Assembly (NCBI RefSeq): GCF_901538265.1
Contig: NZ_LR593886.1
Location: forward strand, 8,019,738 to 8,083,737
DNA: 64,000 nt
Origin: Gemmata massiliana
GTDB lineage: Bacteria; Planctomycetota; Planctomycetia; Gemmatales; Gemmataceae
Reading direction: 5' to 3'
The position numbers were made by a program, and so were the translations under genes. Numbering within the stretch: the stretch's first letter is position 1; every line of letters begins with the position of its first letter. Shown in pieces: positions 54,317 to 63,037 of this stretch. Below the pieces are notes generated by a model. It searched no databases. It worked only from the letters and a program-made list of their open reading frames with translations, and was not told where the DNA came from.

Positions 54317-55675
54317 ATGCTCAGCATTCCCTTCGGTCGCGTTCGGATGTGCGACGGCATCTCCCGCCGGAACTTCCTGAAAGTCGGTGCCCTCTCCTTC
54401 GGTGCGATGAACCTCACGCTCGCGGACGTGCTTCGCGCGGAAGCCGCCGCCAAGAACCAAGACCCGTTCGGCCGCACGCGGCACAAGGCGATCATCAACA
54501 TCTTCCTCGGGGGCGGGCCACCGCACCAGGACATGTGGGAGATCAAGACGGAAGCGCCGAAGGAGATCCGCGGGGAATTTAAGCCGATCGCCACGAAGGT
54601 GAACGGCGTTCAGATCGGGGAGACGTTCACGCGCATCGCGTCAATGGCGGACAAGTTCGCGTTCGTGCGGTCGATCGTCGGCGCACGCGACGGGCACGAT
54701 GCGGTCCAGTGTACAACGGGCTTCCTCAAAGCGTCACTCGCCCCCCTGGGCGGCCGGCCGAGCATCGGTAGCGCTGTTGCGAAGCTCCAGGGGAGCGTCG
54801 ACCCGAGCGTTCCGCCGTTCGTCGGCCTCGCGGAGCGCACACAGCACGTGCCGTGGAGCGATTCGGGCCAAACCGGGTTCCTCGGGAACGCCTTCGAGCC
54901 GTTCAAGCCGAGCGGACCGGACATGGCGAACATGGTCCTCAACGCCACGAACAAAGATCACCTGCCGGACCGCAAGAAGCTCCTCGCCAGCTTCGACGAC
55001 ATGAAGCGAACCGTCGATCACGCCGGCGGACTTCGGGGTGCTGACGCCGCGACCGAACGAGCCTTCGACGTGCTCACCTCGAACCGCCTGGTCGAAGCGC
55101 TCGACATCTCGAAGGAGAGCCAGAAGACCCGCGACCGCTACGGTAGCGGCAAGCCGTACCAGTTCCAGTACGACGGCGCCCCGACGGTGAACGAGCACCT
55201 GCTCGTCGCCCGGCGCCTCGTCGAAGCCGGTGCCCGCGTGATCACGCTGAGCTACGGGCGCTGGGACAGCCACGGCCAGAACTTCAACCTCGTCCGCGAC
55301 CACGGCGGGAAGCTCGACCAGTGTCTTACGGCCCTCGTCGAAGACCTGGACGTGCGCGGGATGCTGAACGACACGACCGTGATCGCGTGGGGTGAGTTCG
55401 GGCGCACGCCGATGGTCAACAAGGAAGCGGGCCGCGACCACTGGCCGCAGGTGAGCTGCGCGATCCTGGCCGGCGGCGGGATGAAAATGGGGCAAGCGAT
55501 CGGCAGCACCGACCGCACCGGCGGTACCGCGAAGGACCGCCCCGTGGCGTTCGGCGACATCTTCGCCACGCTCTACCACAACATGGGGCTGAACGCGGAG
55601 ACCACGACGATCAACGACCCCACCGGGCGCCCGCAGTATCTGGCCGAAGGCAAGGTCATGCCGGAACTGGTATAG
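54317..55675 (+). CDS. DUF1501 domain protein with Tat-type leader
   Basis: ATG 54317 gives MLSIPFGRVRMCDGISRRNF, and the twin arginine with FLKVGALSFGAM forms an export signal. The 452-residue protein carries DUF1501 blocks: INIFLGGGPPHQDMWEIKTE, RSIVGARDGHDAVQCTTGFL, GARVITLSYGRWDSHGQNFN and IAWGEFGRTPMVNKEAGRDH. It differs clearly from the other DUF1501 copy at 28058-29347, so the two are diverged paralogues. No DUF1549 partner lies next to it. A hairpin terminator follows 30 bases after the stop. Confidence 0.85.
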   Translation: MLSIPFGRVRMCDGISRRNFLKVGALSFGAMNLTLADVLRAEAAAKNQDPFGRTRHKAIINIFLGGGPPHQDMWEIKTEAPKEIRGEFKPIATKVNGVQIGETFTRIASMADKFAFVRSIVGARDGHDAVQCTTGFLKASLAPLGGRPSIGSAVAKLQGSVDPSVPPFVGLAERTQHVPWSDSGQTGFLGNAFEPFKPSGPDMANMVLNATNKDHLPDRKKLLASFDDMKRTVDHAGGLRGADAATERAFDVLTSNRLVEALDISKESQKTRDRYGSGKPYQFQYDGAPTVNEHLLVARRLVEAGARVITLSYGRWDSHGQNFNLVRDHGGKLDQCLTALVEDLDVRGMLNDTTVIAWGEFGRTPMVNKEAGRDHWPQVSCAILAGGGMKMGQAIGSTDRTGGTAKDRPVAFGDIFATLYHNMGLNAETTTINDPTGRPQYLAEGKVMPELV

Positions 55676-55704
55676 TTTCGGTAACCGTTCTAGTTCCGCG
55701 AAGC

Positions 55705-55726
55705 GGGGGCTCCGGCCCCCTCTTTG
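55705..55726 (+). terminator. Rho-independent terminator after the second DUF1501 gene
   Basis: GGGGGC (55705-55710) pairs with GCCCCC (55715-55720) around TCCG and is followed by TCTTTG. It is short but GC-rich, placed just past the stop at 55675. Confidence 0.55.
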
Positions 55727-55750
55727 CATTTACCGAGAGCACGGTGGCAC

Positions 55751-56497
55751 ATGGCCCGCTCTCCGCTTTGGCTGTTCCTCTGCCCCGCGTGCGACACGGG
55801 GATCGTGTTCGGCAAAACGTTACACAGTATCGATTGCCCGCTGTGCCAGTACCGAACGCGGTACCCGAGTGCGGAACTGTTCGGGTCGGCGGAATGGGAC
55901 CGAGGGCGCAGCCCAGAATACCTTCACGGGTGCCTGACCGCACTCGACCGCGCCCCGACCTCGCGCCAGCGCCGGCTCCTCTACACCGCGGTCGCTCGAA
56001 CCGAGTTCGACTGGTGCCGGGACCAGTGGTTCCAACTCGCGATCGAGGTCGCCGAACAGTGGGCGGACACGGACCGCCCGCCGTTCGGCGTCGACGACAT
56101 CGTCCGCTCGCTCCCCAGACCGGTACCGCGGATCTCCAGCGCGAGTTGGGACGCGCAACAGGTCGCAGCGAACTGTCTGAACATCGCGCCCTCGATATCG
56201 GCCGTCCGCTTCGGTGGCTTTCGCCCCGCGACGCAGCACGCATTCGCCGACGCCTACCGCGAACTGTTCCCCAACCCGTTTGTTCCGCTCGAATGGAACC
56301 CGAACTGGCACACGACCACCGTGCGCGACCTCGCACGGCACATCTACTCCGCGCGCGAGTTCGGCACGATGCCCATTCTGGCCGACGCGCTCCAGGACGC
56401 GGGGGGTGAGGACGAGTGCATCCTGGGTCACTGTCGTGCGAACACGCCCCACGTCCGCGGGTGCTGGGTACTCGATGCGCTCCTGGGTAAGTCGTGA
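55751..56497 (+). CDS. HVRGCWV family protein with N-terminal zinc ribbon
   Basis: I choose ATG 55751 (MARSPLWLFLCPACDTGIVF). The 248-residue protein has two Cys pairs, FLCPACDTG and IDCPLCQYR, that form a probable zinc ribbon. A helical middle follows (ALDRAPTSRQRRLLYTAVAR, TEFDWCRDQWFQLAIEVAEQ), and the family C-terminus is NPNWHTTTVRDLARHIYSAR then MPILADALQDAGGEDECILG and HVRGCWVLDALLGKS. It is in tandem with the next gene, a close paralogue, 66 bases apart. No function is known to me. Confidence 0.7.
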   Translation: MARSPLWLFLCPACDTGIVFGKTLHSIDCPLCQYRTRYPSAELFGSAEWDRGRSPEYLHGCLTALDRAPTSRQRRLLYTAVARTEFDWCRDQWFQLAIEVAEQWADTDRPPFGVDDIVRSLPRPVPRISSASWDAQQVAANCLNIAPSISAVRFGGFRPATQHAFADAYRELFPNPFVPLEWNPNWHTTTVRDLARHIYSAREFGTMPILADALQDAGGEDECILGHCRANTPHVRGCWVLDALLGKS

Positions 56498-56563
56498 GGC
56501 GCTGAGCGAACCTGTTGCGATCCGATCGCGTCCTTCGCCGTAAACGCCGGTGGGGGAGATCGC

Positions 56564-57364
56564 GTGCGTGACGTTACTGTGTTCCTGTGCCCGAAGTGCG
56601 GCTCGGGCCGTGCCCTTTCCGCACACATGATCGACACCCGCGTCCGGTGCCTCGTTTGCGGCGCGTCTTCCGTCGCCCGGGGGAACCTTTACGGCGACCG
56701 AGATTGGGAACGAGTATCCAATTTTTACACGCTCGTGAAAATCGCCACGAGTTTGCGCTGCATCCCCACGGCGCGCCAATGGCGGCTACTCGCGTGCGCG
56801 ATCGGGCGCAGCGCGTTTGATTGGTGCCGAAACCCCTGGTTTCGCGATGCACTTCAAGCAGCGGAACGCTGGGCGGACGAGGGGCAACCGCCGCGCGGCG
56901 CTCCGCAGTGTCTGGGCCAACTCGAGCGCATGGAAGGTGCAGCGCATCTCGATTTGCGTCCGCCCAACTGGTACGGGAGCGAAGCCGAATTCACGTTCCA
57001 ACAGCAACAGGAGCGCGAGCAATTCGGCTGGATCGCACTCGCCCGACGCGCTGTCAGCGACGATCCGCGTCTCTACCAGAGCGACATCACCGACGGCAAC
57101 CGGCCGCTCGCCACAGCGTTTTTTCGTGAACTGGTGCCGAACCCGTTTCGTGCTCACACCTGGAACCCCAATTGGAGTGTTTCCACCACATGCGAACTGG
57201 CCCGCCACATCTATGCCGATCGCAACTTCCCCGTGATGCCGATCCTGGCTGATGCGCTTCAGGACGCGGGCTGTGAGGACGCATACGTTCTCGACCACTG
57301 TCGCGCGAATCGTGTTCACGCACGCGGGTGCTGGGTACTCGATGCGCTCCTGGGCAAGTCGTGA
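56564..57364 (+). CDS. HVRGCWV family protein, tandem paralogue with zinc ribbon
   Basis: GTG 56564 follows GGGGGAG by 5-6 bases, which decides the start. The 266-residue protein again has Cys pairs (FLCPKCGSG, VRCLVCGASS), then PTARQWRLLACAIGRSAFDW, NPWFRDALQAAERWADEGQP and the C-terminal NPNWSVSTTCELARHIYADR, MPILADALQDAGCEDAYVLD and ARGCWVLDALLGKS. The last motif reads HARGCWV instead of HVRGCWV. It shares the ending GCWVLDALLGKS exactly with its neighbour, so the pair arose by duplication. Confidence 0.7.
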   Translation: MRDVTVFLCPKCGSGRALSAHMIDTRVRCLVCGASSVARGNLYGDRDWERVSNFYTLVKIATSLRCIPTARQWRLLACAIGRSAFDWCRNPWFRDALQAAERWADEGQPPRGAPQCLGQLERMEGAAHLDLRPPNWYGSEAEFTFQQQQEREQFGWIALARRAVSDDPRLYQSDITDGNRPLATAFFRELVPNPFRAHTWNPNWSVSTTCELARHIYADRNFPVMPILADALQDAGCEDAYVLDHCRANRVHARGCWVLDALLGKS

Positions 57365-57493
57365 AGCGCTCAAGATTGGTCGCGCTCCCCTTCCCCATCC
57401 GGTGATTCGGTGAGGAAGGATCGGCACGCGCATACAATCACGAGCGAAGAAAAGTCGAGAGCCGCCAACAGAAGTCGCACACACGAGTCATCT

Positions 57494-58450
57494 ATGCCAA
57501 CTTACGCCTGCGATCTGCCCGCCGTTCTGGAAGCCGCCGAACGCATTCGGGGCATCGTTCACCGCACGCCGGTGATGACGTGTGAGACGCTCGACCGGAT
57601 CGCGGGGCAAAAACTCTTCTTCAAGTGCGAGAACCTCCAGAAGATCGGCGCGTTCAAGTACCGCGGCGCCACGAACGCGGTGCGCAAACTCACCGACGCA
57701 GAAGCCGCGAAGGGAGTCGTCACGCACTCCAGCGGCAACCACGCCCAGGCTCTCGCACTGGCGGCACGCGAGCGCGGAATCCCCGCGTACATCGTCATGC
57801 CTAAGACCGCGCCCGCGGTGAAGAAAGCGGCCGTGGAGGGCTACGGCGGGCAAATCACCGAGTGCGAGCCGAACCTCGCCGACCGCGAGCGCGCGGCCAA
57901 CGAACTGGTCGCCAAAACAGGCGCAACGCTGATTCCGCCGTTCGACCACGTGGACGTGATCTCTGGTCAAGGTACGACCGCGCTCGAACTGCTCGAAGAC
58001 GTGCCGGATCTGGACGCGATCGTCACGCCCGTGGGCGGCGGTGGGTTGCTCGCGGGGTGCGCGGTCGCGGCACGCGGGCGCAAGCCCGGTATCCGCGTGT
58101 TCGGAGCGGAACCGCTCGGCGCCGACGACGCGGCACGCTCGAAGGCCGCGGGCGAGCAGCTCCTCCAAACGGCGCCGAACACCATCGCGGACGGGCTGCT
58201 CACGAGCACCGGTCAACTCACGTGGCCGATCATCCGCGATCAGGTGGACCGCATTTTCACCGTAACCGACGACGAGATCCGCGCCGCGATGCGCCTCGTG
58301 TGGGAGCGCATGAAACTGATCGTGGAGCCGAGTGGTGCGGTTGGTGCTGCGGTTGCTCTAAGCAGTGCGTTCAAGGCGCTCGCGGGCGCCGAGAAGGTCG
58401 GTATTGTCTTCAGCGGCGGGAACGTGAACCTCGACAAACTGTGGTGGTGA
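57494..58450 (+). CDS. PLP-dependent threonine/serine dehydratase or serine racemase
   Basis: ATG 57494 starts MPTYACDLPAVLEAAERIRG; the in-frame extension to 57410 has no homology character. The 318-residue protein is a fold-type II PLP enzyme: HRTPVMTCETLD, FKCENLQKIGAFKYRGATNA with the PLP Lys in FKYRG, THSSGNHAQALALAARERGI, TPVGGGGLLAGCAVAARGRK (phosphate-binding glycines) and GIVFSGGNVNLDK. This length and motif set fit serine racemase-like or catabolic threonine dehydratase enzymes without the C-terminal regulatory domain. It would deaminate Thr or Ser, or racemise Ser. It appears monocistronic, with the 58469 hairpin after it. Confidence 0.85.
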   Translation: MPTYACDLPAVLEAAERIRGIVHRTPVMTCETLDRIAGQKLFFKCENLQKIGAFKYRGATNAVRKLTDAEAAKGVVTHSSGNHAQALALAARERGIPAYIVMPKTAPAVKKAAVEGYGGQITECEPNLADRERAANELVAKTGATLIPPFDHVDVISGQGTTALELLEDVPDLDAIVTPVGGGGLLAGCAVAARGRKPGIRVFGAEPLGADDAARSKAAGEQLLQTAPNTIADGLLTSTGQLTWPIIRDQVDRIFTVTDDEIRAAMRLVWERMKLIVEPSGAVGAAVALSSAFKALAGAEKVGIVFSGGNVNLDKLWW

Positions 58451-58468
58451 TACGGTCTCGTTTTGTTC

Positions 58469-58550
58469 GTCTTCTGTAGCCGGCCTCTGCGAGGCCGGGA
58501 GATCCACCGTCAGTGGCGGCCCGGCCTCGCAGAGGCCGGCTACAGAAGAC
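58469..58550. repeat. Large perfect hairpin (31-bp arms) after the dehydratase gene
   Basis: GTCTTCTGTAGCCGGCCTCT and onward at 58469-58499 is perfectly complementary to 58520-58550, with a 20-base loop that can itself pair CCAC with GTGG. The arms also contain a nested palindrome (CCGGCCTCTGCGAGGCCGG). It lies 18 bases after the stop and could terminate transcription, but its length and symmetry suggest a dispersed palindromic element. I cannot check copy number. Confidence 0.85.
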
Positions 58551-58724
58551 AAATAATCAGGACGAGTTCTCTATCTCAAGTGACTTTCACAAGGTGAATT
58601 TGCGCTGAATCGCTCCAGCGAAACGACCGGAAGTGAGAAGAGTTCTTGAAGAATATCGCGAAGGAGGCATTCTCGCCCCTTCTGCGCCTCGGTGGGGAGT
58701 GCCCTTTCTTCTACAAATTCCCCC

Positions 58725-61700
58725 ATGCACCGCGAGATCAGCACCGTAGACGACCCGTTCCACTCCGAATCGCCGCTCGGCTTGTACCTGCTCACGGCCA
58801 TCGTGGGTGGGCTACTTGGGGCCGATCTTTGGCCCGTCATCGCGACCTGGTTGAAGGGCCAGGGCGTCGAAACGTACTCCTGGACGCGGGAGCTGTACGG
58901 CTTCCGGTACGCGCTCCTCGCGGCCGTCATCGGCGGCGGCCGAGTGCTCTACACGTCGCTCGAAGCACTGTTCGAGGGCCGCATCGGGTCCGACCTCGCG
59001 CTCGCCATCGCGTGCCTCGCGGCCATCATTCTGAAAGAGCCGGTCGTCGCGGCAGAAGTGGTGTTCATCGGGCTTGTCGGCGAGTGCCTCGAAGCGTTCA
59101 CATTCGCACGCACGCAGAACGCGCTCGGCAAGCTCGCGGAACTGTTCCCCCAACGGTGCTGGGTGCTGCGGGACGGTACCGAGGTGCGCGCCTTCACCGC
59201 GGACGTCATTGTCGGCGACAAGGTGGTGGTGAAACCCGGCGGGCGCGTGCCCGTTGACGGCACCGTGATCGACGGCCGATCCGCTGTTGATGCCAGCGCG
59301 ATTACAGGCGAAAGTTTGCCCGTCGATAAGGGGCCGGGCGACGCCGTACTCGCAGGCAGCATCGTTCAGCACGGTTCACTTACGGTTGAAGCGAAGAAGG
59401 TCGCGAAGCAAACCGTTGCCGGGCAGGTCATCGAGTTAACCGGTCAGGCACTGAAGGACAAAGCGCCGATCGAGCGATACGCGGACAAGCTCGCGCGGTA
59501 CTTCCTGCCCATCGTGCTCGCGCTCGCGCTCGTCACGTTCATCGGGAATGTTGCGTACCAGGTTTCGGGTTCGCCCCAACCCGGCTTCCCCAAGCCCACG
59601 CTCCGAGCTGCGGCCAAAGTCGCCGCGTACCCGGCGCTCGCGGTACTCGTGGTGGCGTGCCCGTGCGCACTGATTCTCGCGACGCCGGCCGCGGTGATTG
59701 CCGCGCTCGGTCGACTCGCAGGCACGGGCGTGTTCATCAAGGGCGGTTCCGCGCTGGAACGGCTCGCGGGCGTCACGTCGTTCGCGTTCGACAAAACCGG
59801 CACGCTCACGGAGGGGAAACTCGAACTCGGCGACGTGATTCCGCTCGCGCCTGCCACGATAGAGCAACTCCTGCAAGCCGCCGCGACCGCGGAACAGCGG
59901 AGCGAGCACCCGCTCGCGCGGCTCATCGTGCGCGAAGCCGCGACGCGCAACCTGGAAGCCTCCCCGGTCGAAGCGTTCCAGGCCCACCCCGGTGCCGGGG
60001 TCACCGTAACGGCGCCCGATGGCGCGATCATTGTCGGCACGCGGCGACTGGTAGAGGAACAGGGCGTTGCGCTTCCTGCGGACGCGATCGCGGCCCTCGA
60101 ACGACTCGATGCGGCGGGGCAGACGTCGCTGGTCGTCGCCCGAAACGGCGCGGTCCTCGGCGTTCTCGGCGCACGCGACACGCTCCGGCCTGAAGCCGCG
60201 CAAGTGATCGCCGATCTGCGTTCGCTCGGGATCGCGCCCGTCGCGCTGCTAACCGGCGACCGTTCGGCCGTCGCACGCACGCTCGCGGAGAACCTGCCGG
60301 TCACGGAAGTTCACGCGGAAATGCTCCCCGCGCAGAAAGCCGAATGGGTCGCGTCGCGCGGGCCGAGCGTCCCCGCAGAGCGGGCAGAAATCGACCTTCC
60401 GGGCACTGACGCGAACGCAAGCGCTGAAGGGCCACTCGCGTCGCTCCTCCCTTCGGGGAGAACGGGTTCGTCCGTCGCGTTCGTTGGTGACGGCATCAAC
60501 GATGCCCCCGCGCTCGCGCGAGCCGGCGTGGGGATCGCCATCGGCAGCGGGACCGATGTGGCGGCCGAGGCGGGCGACATCGTCATGATGGGCGCGCCGC
60601 TCGCGCCGCTCCCGCTACTCGTAAAGCTGTCGCGCGAAACGGTCCGCATCATTCGGCAGAACATCCTCATCTTCGCGTTCGGCGTGAACCTCGTCGGCAT
60701 CCTGCTCACCGGATTGCTGTGGCCGCTGTTCGCGTCGTCGCCCGAGTGGTACGAATCGGCCCCGCTCGCGGCCGTGATCTACCACCAGTTCGGCTCGCTC
60801 GCCGTGCTGCTGAACTCGATGCGGCTGCTCGCGTTCGACCGCACGTCCAATCGCACCCTCTCGCGTGCTCGTGGAGCGGCACAAACCATCGAAGGGTGGG
60901 TCGGGCGCTTCTCGATCGACGAACTGTTGCACGGGATCGCGCACCAGTGGAAGTTCATCCGCGCCGGGTTGGTCGGTGCGGCACTCGTCGCGTTCCTCGG
61001 CTCGGCGTTCAGCCAGATCGAGAACGGCGAAGTCGGGGTCGTGCGCCGGTTCGGGGAGATCACCGCGGACCTTCAGCCGGGGCTGCACGTCCGCTGGCCG
61101 TGGCCCGTCGAAACCGTCACCCGCGTGCGCCCGGACGAAGTGCGCAGCGTCGAACTCGGGTTCCGCGTTCTCGCCGAGAAGCAAGAAAAGAAGCCGGGCA
61201 GCAACACGTGGACGAGCGGGCACGGCGACGGCGTGGGGCGCCTCACCGACGAGGCCGTGATGATTACCGGCGACGGCGACCTGGTCGAGATCCTCGCGAC
61301 CGTGCGCTACCGGGTCAGCGACCCGCGCCGGTACCTCTTCGCCGCCCGCGACCCGGACGGCGTCGTGCGCTCGTCGACCGAATCGGTCCTCCGGGAACTC
61401 GTGTCGAGCCACCGCTTCCTGGAACTGCTCACGGTCCGCCGCCCGGACCTGGAACGCGCGGCCCTGGACCGACTGAACCGCCGGCTCACGGAAGTCGCGC
61501 CCGACGGGATGGGGGTCGCGCTGGACGGCTTCACGCTCCACGACCTGCACCCGCCGCCCGAAGTGGTGAACTCGTACCACGAGGTAGCCAAAGCGATCCA
61601 GGACCGCGACCGGGCCGTGAACGAGGCGCTCGCGAGTTCCATCCGCACCCGGCGCCGCGCGGAAGAAGAAGCCGACTGGGTGCTGAAGCGCACCGAGGCC

Positions 61701-62075
61701 GAGAAGCACTCGCGGATCGAGAGCGCGAGCGCCGACCGCGACGCCTTCCTCGCGTGGTATCTCGCCCGCACGAAACTGACCGACGCGGAGGAAGCCGCCC
61801 TCGTGACCGAGCGCGCGAACCGCATCGCGGCCAAACAAGACCCGGTGATGGTGGACCGGGACATCGCGGACCGGCGCGCGAAGATTCTCGCCGAGCGCCG
61901 CGCGCTACTTGAAACGCGCCTCACGTACCAGACCGTGGTCGACGTGCTGCGCGTGCGCGACAAGGTCATCATCGACGCCCCCGACGTACCCGGGCGCCGG
62001 CACCTGTTCCTGCTCGACCCGGAGTTACTGAAGTTCCCGCAACTCACGCCGCCCCGAACAATCGACAAGGAATAA
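58725..62075 (+). CDS. P1B-type ATPase fused to an HflK-like SPFH domain
   Basis: I prefer ATG 58725 (MHREISTVDDPFHSESPL); GTG 58692 is also in frame. Residues 1-730 are a heavy-metal-type P-ATPase: actuator SAITGESLP, metal-site helix VVACPCALILATP, phosphorylation DKTGTLTEG (near 355), SEHPLARLIV, and hinge GDGINDAPALA (near 587). No N-terminal HMA domain is present, and a Pro/Ser-rich insertion precedes the hinge. After one further membrane helix, residues about 765-1116 are an SPFH domain of the HflK type: ENGEVGVVRRFGEI, GLHVRWPWPVETVTRVRPDE and EILATVRYRVSDPRRYL. A charged helical tail with many RRAE-type turns follows. The two halves are in one uninterrupted frame. The pump may be tied to a membrane microdomain or protease scaffold, which is inference. 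Confidence 0.88.
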   Translation: MHREISTVDDPFHSESPLGLYLLTAIVGGLLGADLWPVIATWLKGQGVETYSWTRELYGFRYALLAAVIGGGRVLYTSLEALFEGRIGSDLALAIACLAAIILKEPVVAAEVVFIGLVGECLEAFTFARTQNALGKLAELFPQRCWVLRDGTEVRAFTADVIVGDKVVVKPGGRVPVDGTVIDGRSAVDASAITGESLPVDKGPGDAVLAGSIVQHGSLTVEAKKVAKQTVAGQVIELTGQALKDKAPIERYADKLARYFLPIVLALALVTFIGNVAYQVSGSPQPGFPKPTLRAAAKVAAYPALAVLVVACPCALILATPAAVIAALGRLAGTGVFIKGGSALERLAGVTSFAFDKTGTLTEGKLELGDVIPLAPATIEQLLQAAATAEQRSEHPLARLIVREAATRNLEASPVEAFQAHPGAGVTVTAPDGAIIVGTRRLVEEQGVALPADAIAALERLDAAGQTSLVVARNGAVLGVLGARDTLRPEAAQVIADLRSLGIAPVALLTGDRSAVARTLAENLPVTEVHAEMLPAQKAEWVASRGPSVPAERAEIDLPGTDANASAEGPLASLLPSGRTGSSVAFVGDGINDAPALARAGVGIAIGSGTDVAAEAGDIVMMGAPLAPLPLLVKLSRETVRIIRQNILIFAFGVNLVGILLTGLLWPLFASSPEWYESAPLAAVIYHQFGSLAVLLNSMRLLAFDRTSNRTLSRARGAAQTIEGWVGRFSIDELLHGIAHQWKFIRAGLVGAALVAFLGSAFSQIENGEVGVVRRFGEITADLQPGLHVRWPWPVETVTRVRPDEVRSVELGFRVLAEKQEKKPGSNTWTSGHGDGVGRLTDEAVMITGDGDLVEILATVRYRVSDPRRYLFAARDPDGVVRSSTESVLRELVSSHRFLELLTVRRPDLERAALDRLNRRLTEVAPDGMGVALDGFTLHDLHPPPEVVNSYHEVAKAIQDRDRAVNEALASSIRTRRRAEEEADWVLKRTEAEKHSRIESASADRDAFLAWYLARTKLTDAEEAALVTERANRIAAKQDPVMVDRDIADRRAKILAERRALLETRLTYQTVVDVLRVRDKVIIDAPDVPGRRHLFLLDPELLKFPQLTPPRTIDKE

Positions 62076-62198
62076 CGATGCGCCCGGCGCGAGGTCGAGC
62101 GACGACCTCATTGGCAGCCGGGCGCGCAATCGAGTGGCGGGATCGCGTTCTTCTCGCGGAAGGGTCGAACAGGACTCGACCCGATGAGGAGACGAGCC

Positions 62199-62441
62199 AT
62201 GCTCCGCAAACTCATCCTGTCTATCGCAATCGCTACCCTGATCGGATCGAATCCGGTCGCGACCGCGGCCGAGATTGCCCCGCCCACCCAACCTCAACGC
62301 GAGTTCAAGGTATTCGTTCTGCGCGAGTCGGGGTGGCAACTCTACGGCACTTACGCACTCCACGCAGACGCCCGACAAGCCGCGACCCGGCTCTGGCGCG
62401 AAGGTTACCGGGTTGAAATTTGGGAAGTGCGCGGCAAATGA
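62199..62441 (+). CDS. Small secreted hypothetical protein
   Basis: ATG 62199 is chosen because GAGGAG lies 7 bases upstream; the ATG at 62184 overlaps that site. The 80-residue protein has a signal peptide (MLRKLILSIAIATLIGSNPV, cleavage near ATAAE) and a short domain with FKVFVLRESGWQLYGTYALH and AATRLWREGYRVEIWEVRG. The pattern looks like a small alpha/beta domain that may bind a ligand. It is 123 bases after the ATPase-SPFH gene and could share its transcript. Confidence 0.6.
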   Translation: MLRKLILSIAIATLIGSNPVATAAEIAPPTQPQREFKVFVLRESGWQLYGTYALHADARQAATRLWREGYRVEIWEVRGK

Positions 62442-62539
62442 GCAGCCGGCACAATTTGGGGAAGAGTCACAGGTCAATGAGGGAGAGACGAAGGGTGCAA
62501 TCAGTTTTCGTCATTCTCCGAAGCGGCAGCAGTATCGCC

Positions 62540-62968
62540 TTATAGCACTTCAATGACGAGCCAGATGTCCAGGGCCGCCAGCCCCAACTGCATCCCGATC
62601 GTGACAGCGACGATCACACTGATCGCGACCCCGACTTGCCACCGCGTGTTGAGGTTCCGGGCCGTCGCTGCGAACACCGCCCATGTTACCAACCACACGG
62701 CCAGCGGAATGACGTGGTAACCGTCATGCACCCACCGTGCATCACCCCACGGGCCGATGCGAAGACTACCGAGCCAGAAGGCGAATGCGGGGATGTACGC
62801 GACCGCCGCCACCGCACCGAGGCCGACGGGAGCGAGGAGACCACCTAGCGCGAAGCCGGCGATTGGCAGCCCAACGAGGCATCCGACGAAGGCGAGGGCA
62901 AACACCCCGCCCGCGGACACGGCAGGAGGGCACCAAGGGGTATCTAGCAACAGCCCGTCTCCAGTCAT
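62540..62968 (-). CDS. Small polytopic membrane protein
   Basis: The 142-residue protein starts at ATG 62968 (an adjacent TTG is possible). It has about four membrane segments: GGVFALAFVGCLVGLPIAGF, GLGAVAAVAYIPAFAFWLGS, PLAVWLVTWAVFAATA and VAISVIVAVTIGMQLGLAAL. No signature is recognised. Homologous-looking short membrane proteins of unknown function are common in planctomycetes. It is convergent with the small secreted gene. Confidence 0.6.
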   Translation of the reverse strand: MTGDGLLLDTPWCPPAVSAGGVFALAFVGCLVGLPIAGFALGGLLAPVGLGAVAAVAYIPAFAFWLGSLRIGPWGDARWVHDGYHVIPLAVWLVTWAVFAATARNLNTRWQVGVAISVIVAVTIGMQLGLAALDIWLVIEVL

Positions 62969-63037
62969 CAAACACCCCTGTGCATGCTCACTTGGTCCCG
63001 CGGGGCAGTCCGTACATCATCTCCGCTCGGCCTCAGA

